The position numbers and the translations under genes are program-made. The notes under the pieces are model-generated. The model did not search any database and had not been told where the DNA came from. It saw only the letters and a list, made by a program, of their open reading frames with translations. Shown here piece after piece: positions 50,117 through 59,225 of a stretch of 64,000 nt of DNA. This DNA comes from Pseudomonas sp. IB20 (GTDB lineage Bacteria; Pseudomonadota; Gammaproteobacteria; Pseudomonadales; Pseudomonadaceae), in contig NZ_CP046103.1 of the NCBI RefSeq assembly GCF_009707325.1, positions 2,770,012 through 2,834,011 on the forward strand. The letters run 5' to 3'. How positions within the stretch are numbered: position 1 is the stretch's first letter; each line of letters begins with the position of its first letter.

Positions 50117-52726
50117 GTGCTTGAAGCCTACCGCAAACATATCGAAGAGCGTGCAGCACTGGGTATCGTTCCCCAGCCGCTTAACGCCGAACAAACCGCA
50201 GGCCTGGTCGAGCTGCTGAAAAATCCCCCGGCTGGCGAAGAAGAATTCCTCGTTGACCTGATCACCAACCGCATTCCACCAGGCGTTGACGAAGCTGCCT
50301 ACGTCAAGGCCGGTTTCCTGTCTGCCCTGGCCAAGGGCGAAGCCACTTCCCCCCTGATCGACAAAAAACGCGCTGTTGAACTGCTTGGCACCATGCAAGG
50401 CGGCTACAACATCGTGACGTTGGTCGAGCTGCTGGACGACGCCACGCTGGCGCCTGTCGCTGCTGCCCAACTCAAGCACACCCTGCTGATGTTCGATGCG
50501 TTCCACGACGTGGCCGAAAAAGCCAAGAACGGCAACGAACACGCTAAAGCCGTGCTGCAGTCCTGGGCTGACGGCGAGTGGTTCAAGAACCGCCCGACCC
50601 TGGCCGACAAGATCAGCCTGCGCGTGTTCAAGGTCACCGGCGAAACCAACACCGACGACCTGTCCCCTGCCCCGGACGCCTGGTCCCGCCCTGACATCCC
50701 GCTGCACGCCCTGGCCATGCTGAAAATGGCGCGCGAAGGCATCGTGCCGGACGAGCAAGGCAAGACCGGCCCGATGAAGCAGATCGAAGAGATGCGCGGC
50801 CAAGGTTTCCCAATCGCCTACGTCGGTGACGTGGTCGGTACTGGCTCCTCGCGTAAATCGGCAACCAACTCGGTACTGTGGTTCTTCGGCGACGACGTTC
50901 CTTACGTGCCGAACAAGCGTGCTGGCGGTTTCTGCTTCGGCAGCAAGATCGCTCCAATCTTCTACAACACCATGGAAGATGCCGGCGCACTGCCAATCGA
51001 GTTCGACGTTACCAACATGAACATGGGCGACGTGATCGACCTGTACCCGCATGCTGGCAAAGTCTGCAAACACGGCACCGATGAAGTCCTGACCACCTTC
51101 GAAATGAAGACCCCGGTACTGTTGGACGAAGTCCGTGCCGGCGGCCGTATCCCGCTGATCATCGGCCGTGGCCTGACCGAGAAGGCACGTACTGAACTCG
51201 GCCTGCCGCCTTCGACCCTATTCAAACTGCCGGAAGCTCCGGCTGAGAGCGACAAGGGCTTTACCCTGGCGCAGAAAATGGTGGGTCGCGCATGCGGTCT
51301 GGCAGAAGGCAAAGGCGTTCGTCCTGGCACCTACTGCGAGCCGAAGATGACCACCGTGGGCTCCCAGGACACCACCGGTCCTATGACCCGTGACGAACTG
51401 AAAGACCTGGCGTGCCTGGGCTTCTCGACCGATCTGGTGATGCAGTCGTTCTGCCACACCGCGGCTTACCCTAAGCCGATCGACGTGACCACCCACCACA
51501 CCCTGCCTGACTTCATCATGACCCGTGGCGGTGTATCGCTGCGTCCAGGCGACGGCATCATCCACAGCTGGCTGAACCGCATGCTGCTGCCGGACACCGT
51601 CGGTACCGGTGGTGACTCCCACACCCGTTTCCCGATGGGCATCTCGTTCCCGGCCGGTTCTGGCCTGGTCGCATTTGCCGCGGCCACTGGCGTTATGCCA
51701 CTGGACATGCCGGAATCGATCCTGGTGCGCTTCAAAGGCAAAATGCAACCTGGCATCACCCTGCGTGACCTGGTTCACGCCATTCCTTACTACGCGATCC
51801 AGGCTGGCCTGCTGACTGTAGAGAAGAAAGGCAAGAAGAACGCCTTCTCCGGCCGCATCCTGGAGATCGAAGGCCTGAACGACTTGACGCTGGAACAAGC
51901 TTTCGAGCTGTCCGACGCCTCGGCTGAACGTTCGGCTGCCGGTTGCACCATCAAGCTGTCGAAAGATTCGGTTACCGAGTACCTGAACTCCAACATCACC
52001 CTGCTGCGCTGGATGATCGGCGAAGGCTACGGCGATGCACGGACCCTGGAACGTCGTGCCCAAGCGATGGAAGCCTGGGTTGCCAACCCTGACTTGCTGG
52101 AAGCCGATGCCGACGCGGAATACGCTGAAATCATCGAGATCGACCTGGCTGAAATCAACGAGCCAATCCTCTGCGCACCAAACGACCCGGACGATGCCCG
52201 TCTGTTGTCCAGTGTTGCCGGCGAGAAGATCGACGAAGTGTTCATCGGTTCGTGCATGACCAACATCGGTCACTTCCGCGCGGCCGGTAAGTTGCTGGAA
52301 CAGGTCAAGGGTCAGCTGCCAACCCGTCTGTGGCTGTCGCCGCCGACCAAGATGGACGCTCACCAACTGACCGAAGAAGGCTACTACGGCATTTACGGCA
52401 AAGCTGGCGCGCGCATGGAAATGCCGGGCTGCTCGCTGTGCATGGGTAACCAGGCACGGGTAGAGCCGAACTCGACCGTTGTGTCGACCTCGACCCGTAA
52501 CTTCCCGAACCGTCTGGGTGATGGCGCTAACGTTTACTTGGCTTCGGCTGAGCTGGCGGCAGTCTCCTCCACCCTGGGTCGCCTGCCGACCGTCGAAGAG
52601 TACATGGGCTACGCGGCCAAGCTGGACACCATGTCCGGCGAAGTTTATCGCTACCTGAACTTCGACCAGATCGCCGAGTTCCGTAAAATCGCAGCAAGCG
52701 CAAACATCCCGGTGCTTCAAGCCTAA
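50117..52726 (+). CDS. acnB: Aconitate hydratase B
   Basis: 869 aa, the length of pseudomonad AcnB. Start is GTG 50117 ([20 protein letters not shown]), with GAGGG about 9 nt upstream. HEAT-like N-terminus, domain 4 first (AcnB order), [20 protein letters not shown] early, and the 4Fe-4S cysteines in [20 protein letters not shown] and [20 protein letters not shown]. It interconverts citrate and isocitrate in the TCA cycle and can act as an iron-responsive RNA binder when the cluster is lost. A strong terminator follows. Strongly biased codon use suggests high expression. Confidence 0.97.
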   Translation: MLEAYRKHIEERAALGIVPQPLNAEQTAGLVELLKNPPAGEEEFLVDLITNRIPPGVDEAAYVKAGFLSALAKGEATSPLIDKKRAVELLGTMQGGYNIVTLVELLDDATLAPVAAAQLKHTLLMFDAFHDVAEKAKNGNEHAKAVLQSWADGEWFKNRPTLADKISLRVFKVTGETNTDDLSPAPDAWSRPDIPLHALAMLKMAREGIVPDEQGKTGPMKQIEEMRGQGFPIAYVGDVVGTGSSRKSATNSVLWFFGDDVPYVPNKRAGGFCFGSKIAPIFYNTMEDAGALPIEFDVTNMNMGDVIDLYPHAGKVCKHGTDEVLTTFEMKTPVLLDEVRAGGRIPLIIGRGLTEKARTELGLPPSTLFKLPEAPAESDKGFTLAQKMVGRACGLAEGKGVRPGTYCEPKMTTVGSQDTTGPMTRDELKDLACLGFSTDLVMQSFCHTAAYPKPIDVTTHHTLPDFIMTRGGVSLRPGDGIIHSWLNRMLLPDTVGTGGDSHTRFPMGISFPAGSGLVAFAAATGVMPLDMPESILVRFKGKMQPGITLRDLVHAIPYYAIQAGLLTVEKKGKKNAFSGRILEIEGLNDLTLEQAFELSDASAERSAAGCTIKLSKDSVTEYLNSNITLLRWMIGEGYGDARTLERRAQAMEAWVANPDLLEADADAEYAEIIEIDLAEINEPILCAPNDPDDARLLSSVAGEKIDEVFIGSCMTNIGHFRAAGKLLEQVKGQLPTRLWLSPPTKMDAHQLTEEGYYGIYGKAGARMEMPGCSLCMGNQARVEPNSTVVSTSTRNFPNRLGDGANVYLASAELAAVSSTLGRLPTVEEYMGYAAKLDTMSGEVYRYLNFDQIAEFRKIAASANIPVLQA

Positions 52727-54426
52727 GGGTGTGTTGATGTAAAAGACGCCGCGTATCGCAAGGTACGCGGCGTTTTTTTATGCCTGGAATACAGCCTCCA
52801 CCCCAAACCGGCGCTCAACCCACTGAGCAGGACCTGTGGCGCAACCGCTTCCGGCAAGGCTTGCAGCACTTCCAGCGCCTCATGCCGTACGCGCGCCAGC
52901 ACCAAGCGCTTGCCCTCCCCGCGCACCTGCGCAAAAAACGCCGCCAGCGCTTCGATACTGGTGCCGTCCAGGTCGGGCGACTCCTCCAGGCTCAGCACCA
53001 CCGTCTCGACCTTTGACTGACGCATCAGGCGCAACGCCGCACCCAGGATGCGCTCGGCATTCGCAAAGAACAGCGCCTCGCTGGGCCGCACGATCAACAG
53101 GCCGGGCACCGCCACTGCATCGGCATGATGCTGACAATCAACAAAATCATGACTGTCGCCCAGGCGCCCAAGCACCTGGATTTCGGCCGCCGACATCTGG
53201 CGTAGCATCAGCACCACGCTGATCGCGACCGACACCAGCAAGCCATCCAGCACGCCCAGCACCAACACCGCCGCCACCGCACAGATCACCAGCAACCGGT
53301 CGCGCCGCCACACAAAGTAGCGCCCCAGGGGCTGCAGGCTCAAACCACGGCCCAACGCGTAGATGACGATAGCCGCAAGCACCGGCTCCGGCGTCAACGC
53401 GACATACGGCAACACCGTCAGCACGATCACCAACACCACCAACGCCGCAACGATGCCGGCAAAACGCGAGCCCGCGCCGGCCGCCTCATTGGCCGAGGTT
53501 GCCGAATAGCCCGCGCCGGCCGGCATGCCGTGAAACAACCCGGATATCAGGTTCGCCGCACCCAGCGCCAGCAAGTCACGATTGGATGACACCCGGTCGC
53601 CATGTTTAAGCGCGAACGAACTGATGGAGCCGTAGGACTCCGCATACAAGATCATGACCAAGGCAAACGCCAACTCGCCCAGGCGCAGCCAGTCGGCGAA
53701 TGGCAGAACCGGCAAATGCCCCAACTCCAAACGCAGGTCGATCATGCCGATCAAGCCCACACCGTGGGCCTGCAGGTCCAGGTACTGCCCGGCGATGATT
53801 CCCAGGATCACCACCAGCAGCCCGCCCGGCAGGCGCGGAATACGCGCGCACAGCCACAACACCACCAATGCCGCCGCCGCGACCAGCGCCGCCGCCCAGT
53901 TCCAACGCGGTAGCTGCTCCATCAGCTGCGGCAGAAGACGGATCAGGTTGTTGTCGCTCAGGTGCACACCGACCACGCTGGCCAGCTGCTTGAGGATGAT
54001 GGTCAGCGCCAGGCCGAAGGCAAACCCGCGCAGTACGGGTTTAGCGATAAACGACGTCACGCCGCCGAGCTTGAACAGCCCGGCCAGCAAGAAGAGTACC
54101 CCGGTGATCAGCACCAGCCCGAATGCCAGGGACAGCCTCAGCGCGGGATCATCACCCGCCAGACTTGAAGTGGCTGCCGCCAATACCGCCGCCGAGGACG
54201 AGGTGGCCGAGACAATTGCAAAACGGCTGGTGCCGAACAGGCCGTAACACACCAGCCCGGCAAACAAAGCGATAACACCCGCCTGGGGCGGCAGCGCAGC
54301 GATGCTGGAATACGCCACGGCTTCGGGCAGCAGCAAACCGGCAATGGATAAACCGGCGAGGATGTCTTGTGTACGATTGTTCGGTGCAACAGCCGGCGGA
54401 ATGCTTTCAGTTTTCAATCGAACCAA
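52723..54426 (-). CDS. SulP-family anion permease with STAS domain
   Basis: 567 aa. SulP signature region [20 protein letters not shown] then [41 protein letters not shown] in the later transmembrane part, and a C-terminal STAS domain ([40 protein letters not shown]). It transports sulfate, bicarbonate or an organic acid. No ATG is available; TTG at 54426 or 54417 overlaps the ParB-like gene end, so translation is coupled. The frame passes through the acnB terminator hairpin before stopping at 52723, so the last 20 residues are encoded by the hairpin. Confidence 0.85.
   Translation of the reverse strand: MVRLKTESIPPAVAPNNRTQDILAGLSIAGLLLPEAVAYSSIAALPPQAGVIALFAGLVCYGLFGTSRFAIVSATSSSAAVLAAATSSLAGDDPALRLSLAFGLVLITGVLFLLAGLFKLGGVTSFIAKPVLRGFAFGLALTIILKQLASVVGVHLSDNNLIRLLPQLMEQLPRWNWAAALVAAAALVVLWLCARIPRLPGGLLVVILGIIAGQYLDLQAHGVGLIGMIDLRLELGHLPVLPFADWLRLGELAFALVMILYAESYGSISSFALKHGDRVSSNRDLLALGAANLISGLFHGMPAGAGYSATSANEAAGAGSRFAGIVAALVVLVIVLTVLPYVALTPEPVLAAIVIYALGRGLSLQPLGRYFVWRRDRLLVICAVAAVLVLGVLDGLLVSVAISVVLMLRQMSAAEIQVLGRLGDSHDFVDCQHHADAVAVPGLLIVRPSEALFFANAERILGAALRLMRQSKVETVVLSLEESPDLDGTSIEALAAFFAQVRGEGKRLVLARVRHEALEVLQALPEAVAPQVLLSGLSAGLGWRLYSRHKKTPRTLRYAASFTSTHP
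52746..52780. terminator. Bidirectional intrinsic terminator after acnB
   Basis: ACGCCGCGTA (52746-52755), an 8-nt loop, TACGCGGCGT (52764-52773) then TTTTTTTA; on the other strand the hairpin is followed by CTTTT. It ends acnB and would also act on the convergent SulP gene, although that open frame runs through it. Confidence 0.9.
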
Positions 54427-55024
54427 CCCATCCTGGCAAATAGCGTGCTTCCTGGCTGCGCGCCAGGGTCATGGCCTTACCCAGCAGCTTGGCGTTTAAC
54501 TGGCTGACCACATCGCTGCCAATACGGCTACGGAAGAAATCCGCCCACAGGAACTCGCTGAACGGTGTCGCGTCCTTGGCGTAACCACCGGCCGTGCGCA
54601 ACAGGCCCGCGAGGCTGCGGTAAGGGTCGTCCTGCAGGTCAGTAATCTTGCGCGGAATGGCTTCATAGGTACGCCGCAGGCCGCGCGCATCATAGGGGTG
54701 CACCCATTGATTGAACGCCATGACACTCCAAAACGTGCTGCGCTCCACGAACGACAAGTCCTTGAGCATCAGCAGCGACACGCTTTTGACGTCTTCCAGC
54801 AACAGCGCCAGGCCGAAATGGTGATGGTCGGTGATGTAATAGCGCCCGTCCGGCCCCAGCACACAAGGAAACCAGTGCTTGTCGAGCGCAGCGGCGCGCT
54901 CCTTGCGCTTGAGCTTGGTCCAGGCTTCACGTTTGCTGGCGACTTCAGCCATGCCCACCGTCAATTGAGTGGGGTGCAACTTTTCCAGCTTGCTTGTGAC
55001 CAGTTGCGGACGGGGCCGGGCCAT
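54407..55024 (-). CDS. ParB-like (ParBc_2) protein
   Basis: 205 aa from ATG 55024 (ARPRPQLVTSKLEKLHPTQL). HWFPCVLGPDGRYYITDHHH continuing FGLALLLEDVKSV carries the D-x-H-H pattern of the ParBc_2 family, whose members share the ParB nuclease-like fold but lack the segregation HTH. No partition function is implied. It overlaps the start of the SulP gene, so both are probably co-expressed. Sequence open upstream of 55024 in this frame is antisense noise. Confidence 0.82.
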   Translation of the reverse strand: MARPRPQLVTSKLEKLHPTQLTVGMAEVASKREAWTKLKRKERAAALDKHWFPCVLGPDGRYYITDHHHFGLALLLEDVKSVSLLMLKDLSFVERSTFWSVMAFNQWVHPYDARGLRRTYEAIPRKITDLQDDPYRSLAGLLRTAGGYAKDATPFSEFLWADFFRSRIGSDVVSQLNAKLLGKAMTLARSQEARYLPGWVGSIEN

Positions 55025-55094
55025 GAGTGTCTCCAAAAGGGAACCAATAAGCCGACAGCTTAGCCCGCATTGCCGGGCCGATTTTTTCGTACGC

Positions 55095-55130
55095 AAAAAA
55101 AAGCCGATTCGCGCAGTACGCGAATCGCGC
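55095..55130 (-). terminator. Intrinsic terminator of the SdaC-like gene
   Basis: On the minus strand GCGATTCGCG-tactg-CGCGAATCGG is followed by CTTTTTTTTGCG. It lies 8 bp downstream of the stop codon of the carrier. Confidence 0.85.
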
Positions 55131-55137
55131 ACTGCCT

Positions 55138-56415
55138 TCAGGACAGCAGCGAATAGATCAACGCGGTAATCGCGACCAGGCCTACGGCGGTGACAAACAC
55201 ATTGGACGCCTGCCCACGGTACTTGGCCATGGCCGGCACCTTGCGGATCGCGTACATCGGCATCAGGAACAGGATCGACGCGATGATTGGGCCGCCCAGG
55301 GTCTCGATCATGCCGAGGATGCTTGGGTTGAGCGTGGCGACGATCCAGCACACCACCAGCATGAAGGCAGCGGTCATGCGGTCCAGAGACTTGGCCGCCG
55401 GGCGGCGACCGGTCTTGAGCACCAGGCCCTTGAGGCCTTCACTGGCGCCGATGTAGTGGCCCAGGAACGACTTGGCAATCGCTACGAACGCAATCAACGG
55501 CGCGGCGAAGGCGATGGTCGGGTTGTCGAAGTGGTTGGCCAGGTACGACAGGATCGACAGGTTCTGCGCTTTCGCTTCGGCCAACTGCGCCGGCGACAAG
55601 GTCAGCACGCAGCTGAACACGAAGAACAGCACCATCACCACCATCAACAGGTGCGCGCGGCACAGGATCTGCGAGCTGCGCTCATCGGCGTTGGCGCCGT
55701 ACTGGCGCTTCTGGTCCACCGCGAAGGCCGAGATGATCGGCGAATGGTTGAACGAGAACACCATCACCGGAATCGCCAGCCACAGCGTGTTGAGCAACGC
55801 CGAGGGGGCCGGGACTTGATTGACGGTACTGAGGATGCCGCCGGTCCAATGCGGGATGAGGTACACCGCCAGGAACAGCAAGGCGACGATAAACGGATAC
55901 ACCATCAGGCTCATGGCCTTAACGATCACTTGCTCGCCACAACGCACCACGGCCAACAGGCCGAGGATCAGCACAAACGCCAGGATCGCGCGTGGCGGCG
56001 GCATGATGTGCAGTTGGTGTTCCATAAAGCTGCTGACCGTGTTGGTCAGCGCCACGCTGTAGATCAGCAGGATCGGGAAGATCGCGAAGAAGTACAGCAA
56101 GGTGATCAGCGCACCGGCCTTAACGCCGAAATGTTCTTCAACCACGTCGGTAATGTCGGAGCCTTCACGGCCGGACAGGACGAAACGGGTCAGGCCGCGG
56201 TGGGCAAAGAACGTCATCGGGAAGGCCAGCAATGCCAGGATCACCAGCGGCCAGAAGCCCCCGAGGCCCGCGTTGATAGGCAAGAACAAAGTGCCGGCGC
56301 CGATGGCGGTGCCGAACAGCCCGAGCATCCAGGTAGTGTCCTGGCGGCTCCAGCTTGTGAGGGTTGCAGGTGTCGTTGCATAGCGTTCGTCGACGCTATT
56401 GGCCTGATCATTCAT
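55138..56415 (-). CDS. HAAAP-family amino-acid carrier (SdaC/serine transporter-like)
   Basis: 425 aa, 11 membrane segments, ATG 56415 (NDQANSVDERYATTP). DTTWMLGLFGTAIGAGTLFL PI-type opening, FNHSPIISAFAVDQKRQYGA in the middle and GHYIGASEGLKGLVLKTGRR match SdaC/TdcC serine and threonine H+ symporters. Serine is the best guess for substrate. It stands alone, with its own terminator. Confidence 0.87.
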   Translation of the reverse strand: MNDQANSVDERYATTPATLTSWSRQDTTWMLGLFGTAIGAGTLFLPINAGLGGFWPLVILALLAFPMTFFAHRGLTRFVLSGREGSDITDVVEEHFGVKAGALITLLYFFAIFPILLIYSVALTNTVSSFMEHQLHIMPPPRAILAFVLILGLLAVVRCGEQVIVKAMSLMVYPFIVALLFLAVYLIPHWTGGILSTVNQVPAPSALLNTLWLAIPVMVFSFNHSPIISAFAVDQKRQYGANADERSSQILCRAHLLMVVMVLFFVFSCVLTLSPAQLAEAKAQNLSILSYLANHFDNPTIAFAAPLIAFVAIAKSFLGHYIGASEGLKGLVLKTGRRPAAKSLDRMTAAFMLVVCWIVATLNPSILGMIETLGGPIIASILFLMPMYAIRKVPAMAKYRGQASNVFVTAVGLVAITALIYSLLS

Positions 56416-56789
56416 CCGGTCGGATCTCCGCATTTCCACAGCCGGGACGAGTCAGAAAAACCTGACAGGCAGCGCCCCAGCCATAACAAGCGCGCGATTG
56501 TCCGGGATTCTCGTGAATAAGCAAAGACTTAGCTGAGGAGTGGTTATGCGGTGCGGCCGCTCAAGGGCGGCCGCAGGCGCCGGTTTCACACGGTTTCAGG
56601 ATTTTCGGACTATCTTCACGATCCTAGGTTAGCTGGCCTCACAACGACAGAAATCTTGGACTTTCTGCCGTATGGAGGGGGAGATGAACCCTTGCGAATC
56701 GGTGAAATTGAAGCTTCCCTTTTAAACACCTTCAGCAAAACGTCGTTTCAAAAAATGATTCTTATTTAACACTTTTAGGCGTTCTAACA
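56416..56789. other. AT-richer gene-poor gap
   Basis: About 370 bp, visibly less GC-rich than the surroundings. A short open frame from a GTG at 56551 to 56769 (ILDFLPYGGGDEPLRIGEIE in it) has no family likeness. No clear promoter or RNA gene. It continues into the broken secreted-protein gene. Confidence 0.45.
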
Positions 56790-57390
56790 ATACAAAGACT
56801 CACTACGGTTTTTGCCGGACTGTTTCTTGCTGGAATATTTAGCTCACCCGAAACTTACGCAAAACAAGGGGAGCCAGGATCAGACGTCTATACGCTGGCC
56901 TCTTCCCCTCAGTGGTTGACCACCAAAGTCTGATAACGCGGTCATGTTAACGGTGTTTCTTAAACATGATCAGTCACGGCCGTTAAGCGCACTGAAAGCA
57001 CAACTGGCCAAGCAGGAGTTTCACACAGTATTTCCTCCTGCCGGAGTGGAAGTCGTCAGTTGGAATATAACCATGGGCATCGGGCAGGTCATCGTCCTGA
57101 GGCTGGCAGAAGTCACCCTGGCGCGTGCGGCACGCGGCAGTGGCCCGTCAGACGAATTCCTGGAAGCCACACGAACCAAGCTGCTGCCCGTGAAGAATTC
57201 GGAAGCGACCGTTGACAGCCGCGCGACCACGCCACAGGTCATCGTCCTGAGGCTGGCAGAAGTCACCCTGGCGCGTGCGGCACGCGGCAGTGGCCCGTCA
57301 GACGAATTCCTGGAAGCCACACGAACCAAGCTGCTGCCCGTGAAGAATTCGGAAGCGACCGTTGACAGCCGCGCGACCACGCCAGCATGA
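56790..57390 (+). pseudogene. Broken small secreted-protein gene with duplicated tail
   Basis: Reading from an ATA at 56790 gives QRLTTVFAGLFLAGIFSSPE with TYA, a good Sec signal peptide, then GSDVYTLASSPQWLTTK. One extra base (G at 56928) brings a stop; without it the frame runs on as SDNAVMLTVFLKHDQSRPLS and ALKAQLAKQEFHTVFPPAGV, recognisable as a small pseudomonad protein family (FLKHDQS...FPPxGVEVVSW). So both the start codon and the frame are damaged. An ATG at 56944 could still start the second part. The C-terminal 100 residues are a 50-residue unit twice (57085-57384). Function unknown. Confidence 0.6.
57085..57384. repeat. Perfect 150-bp tandem duplication
   Basis: Units 57085-57234 and 57235-57384 are identical by eye. 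150 is a multiple of three, so the frame is kept and the peptide VIVLRLAEVTLARAARGSGP through SEATVDSRATTP is repeated. The unit end carries the TTGACA that could be the -35 of the attenuator leader. Confidence 0.9.
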
Positions 57391-57391
57391 T
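57362..57391 (+). promoter_or_regulatory. Candidate sigma-70 promoter of the leader peptide
   Basis: TTGACA (57362-57367), 18-bp spacer, CATGAT (57386-57391). The expected start (about 57398) coincides with the leader ATG, so the leader could be translated from a leaderless or nearly leaderless transcript; no Shine-Dalgarno is seen before it. The -10 is only a partial match. Confidence 0.45.
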
Positions 57392-57397
57392 CGGGCC

Positions 57398-57484
57398 ATG
57401 AACCTTATTCAGCTGTGCCTCACTCGCACCACCACCACGACCGCTTATGGCGGGTCGTGCGGTTGCTGTGGGTGCTTGAGCTAG
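57398..57484 (+). CDS. Thr/Cys-rich leader peptide of an attenuator
   Basis: 28 codons: MNLIQLCLTRTTTTTAYGGS then CGCCGCLS and TAG. There are five consecutive Thr codons (ACC ACC ACC ACG ACC) and five Cys in total beyond the first. The ORF overlaps a strong hairpin (CACGACC 57436-57442 / GGTCGTG 57453-57459) and ends 20 bp before an intrinsic terminator. This is the architecture of an amino-acid attenuation leader. The regulated gene would be the isochorismatase-like hydrolase at 57574. I do not recall a described leader of this sequence; the assignment is from structure. Confidence 0.65.
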   Translation: MNLIQLCLTRTTTTTAYGGSCGCCGCLS

Positions 57485-57536
57485 AAACATCCCGGATACA
57501 ACCCAAGGCCCCACCAGCAATGGACGGGGCCTTTTT
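57465..57536 (+). terminator. Attenuator: terminator and competing antiterminator
   Basis: Terminator: AAGGCCCC (57505-57512) pairs with GGGGCC (57526-57531), followed by TTTTTATT. Competing structure: GCTGTGGG (57465-57472), inside the Cys codons of the leader, can pair with CCCACCAGC (57510-57518, one bulge), which covers the 5' arm of the terminator. Ribosome position on the leader would decide between the two. The terminator is seen clearly; the switch is inferred. Confidence 0.65.
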
Positions 57537-57573
57537 ATTGCCCCGCCACCTGGCCACTGCAAGGAGCAAGACC

Positions 57574-58077
57574 ATGGCAAACGCCCTGCTGATCATCGAT
57601 ATGCAAAACGGTTTATACGATGGCCCGGACAAACCCTTCGAACGCGAACGCGTGCTGGGTACCATCAACCAACTGATCCAGCGCGCCCGCACAGCCAACG
57701 CGCCGATCTTCGTGGCCCGCCACACCGGCCCTGCCGGCTCACCGATTGAAGCCGGCAGCCCTCTCTGGCAGCTCTTGCCCGAGCTGAATGTCGACGAGGC
57801 CCGCGACCACCTGTTCAATAAAACCCGCCCCAGCTGCTTTCTAGGCACCGATCTGGCGCAGCAACTGGCGGCGAAGCAGGTGGATGAACTGGTGATTGTG
57901 GGGATGAAAACGCAGTTCTGCATCGACACCACCTGCCGAGTGGCGGCTGAGTTGGGGTTTTCAGTGGTGTTGCCGGAGGATGGCCATACCTGCATGGACA
58001 CCCCACTACTGTCAGCCGAAGCGATCATCGCGCATCACAATGCGACCCTGGCGGGGGCGTTCGTAAAGCGGGTGTAA
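57574..58077 (+). CDS. Isochorismatase-family cysteine hydrolase
   Basis: 167 aa with the full triad: Asp in ALLIIDMQNGLYDG, Lys in HLFNKTRPSCFLGT, Cys in IVGMKTQFCIDTTCRVAAEL. AAGGAG stands 8-9 nt before ATG 57574. Nicotinamidase, ureidoacrylate or other amide hydrolase activity is possible. It lies directly behind the leader peptide and terminator, so its expression may be controlled by attenuation. It is clearly different from the hydrolase at 6413, which lacks the Cys. Confidence 0.88.
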   Translation: MANALLIIDMQNGLYDGPDKPFERERVLGTINQLIQRARTANAPIFVARHTGPAGSPIEAGSPLWQLLPELNVDEARDHLFNKTRPSCFLGTDLAQQLAAKQVDELVIVGMKTQFCIDTTCRVAAELGFSVVLPEDGHTCMDTPLLSAEAIIAHHNATLAGAFVKRV

Positions 58078-58183
58078 TTCAGAATGGCCTTACGAAAGAA
58101 GAAAATTTTCTATCTGAACAAAACGTTCCGTCTTACAAATCCCGCATACTCATCCTCTCAAACCCTTCAGGAAGAGCCTTCCG

Positions 58184-59137
58184 ATGACCACCACTGTTCT
58201 GGTCCTGGTTGAAACCATCAACGAATACCTGCAAATCATCGAGAGCAATGATTTTCATGTGATTCTGGCGCCGACGCCGGCGGAACGCGCCCAGGCGATC
58301 AAGGCCCACGGTGGGCAGATCAAGGCGGTGCTGACCCGTGGCCCGCTGGGGCTGTATGCCGAGGAAATCGCCGCACTGCCGCTGCTGGAGATCATCTGCG
58401 TGATCGGTGCCGGCTACGAGCATGTGGACCTGCAGGCGGCGAGCAACCGTGGGATCGTGGTGACCAACGGCGCCGGGGTGAATGCGCCGTCGGTGGCCGA
58501 CCACGCCATGGCGTTGCTGCTGTCACTGGTGCGCGGTATTCCCCAGAACGACGCGGCCGTGCGGCGCAGCGAGTGGCCAAAGGTGATGCGCCCTTCCCTG
58601 GGCGGCAAGCAACTGGGCATTCTGGGGCTCGGCGCGGTGGGCATCGAGATCGCCAAGCGTGCGGCCCTGGGCTTCGGCATGGAGGTGAGTTATCACAACC
58701 GCCAGCCCCGCGATGATGTGGACTACACCTACTGCGCCACCGCCGTGGAATTGGCGCGCACCTCGGATTTTCTGATACTGGCCACGCCCGGCGGTGCGAG
58801 CACCCGTCACCTGATTGATCGCCACGCCTTGGACGCGCTGGGGCCGAACGGCTACCTGGTGAACATCGGGCGCGGCAGCGTGGTGGTGACCGACGATCTG
58901 GTGGCAGCTCTTGAGCAACGGCGTATCGGCGGTGCGGCGCTGGACGTGTTCGACGACGAACCCAAAGTGCCCGACGCCCTCAAGCGCCTGAGCAATACCG
59001 TGCTCACCTCGCATGTCGCCGGCCTGTCGCCGGAAGCCGCCCACGACACCGTGCAGCGCGTGGCTGACAACTTGGTGGAGTATTTCGCCGGTCGGCCCGT
59101 GCTTACACCCGTAAACCTGCCGCCACGCAAACAATAG
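58184..59137 (+). CDS. D-2-hydroxyacid dehydrogenase (glyoxylate/hydroxyphenylpyruvate reductase-like)
   Basis: 317 aa. The NAD(P) motif QLGILGLGAVGIEIAKRAAL (GxGxxG) is near residue 150; catalytic Arg in VNIGRGSVVVTDDL, Glu in VFDDEPKVPDAL, His in LTSHVAGLSPEAA, in standard order. The N-terminal and C-terminal parts form the substrate domain. The sequence TGNP-like NRQPRDDVDY after beta-B suggests NADPH preference (Asn-Arg), which is a guess. Monocistronic, 106 bp after the hydrolase. Confidence 0.88.
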   Translation: MTTTVLVLVETINEYLQIIESNDFHVILAPTPAERAQAIKAHGGQIKAVLTRGPLGLYAEEIAALPLLEIICVIGAGYEHVDLQAASNRGIVVTNGAGVNAPSVADHAMALLLSLVRGIPQNDAAVRRSEWPKVMRPSLGGKQLGILGLGAVGIEIAKRAALGFGMEVSYHNRQPRDDVDYTYCATAVELARTSDFLILATPGGASTRHLIDRHALDALGPNGYLVNIGRGSVVVTDDLVAALEQRRIGGAALDVFDDEPKVPDALKRLSNTVLTSHVAGLSPEAAHDTVQRVADNLVEYFAGRPVLTPVNLPPRKQ

Positions 59138-59225
59138 CGTTTAGCCAGCACCGACGCGAAACCTGACTACACTGCTCTGCGGGTATGCTCAGGACGTCGG
59201 TGCATGACCGGCGAAGGAACGCAGA

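Noticed and set aside
51218..52720. 500-codon minus-strand open frame antisense to acnB
   Set aside because: acnB is highly conserved on the plus strand; the antisense frame is stop-free only because of codon bias.
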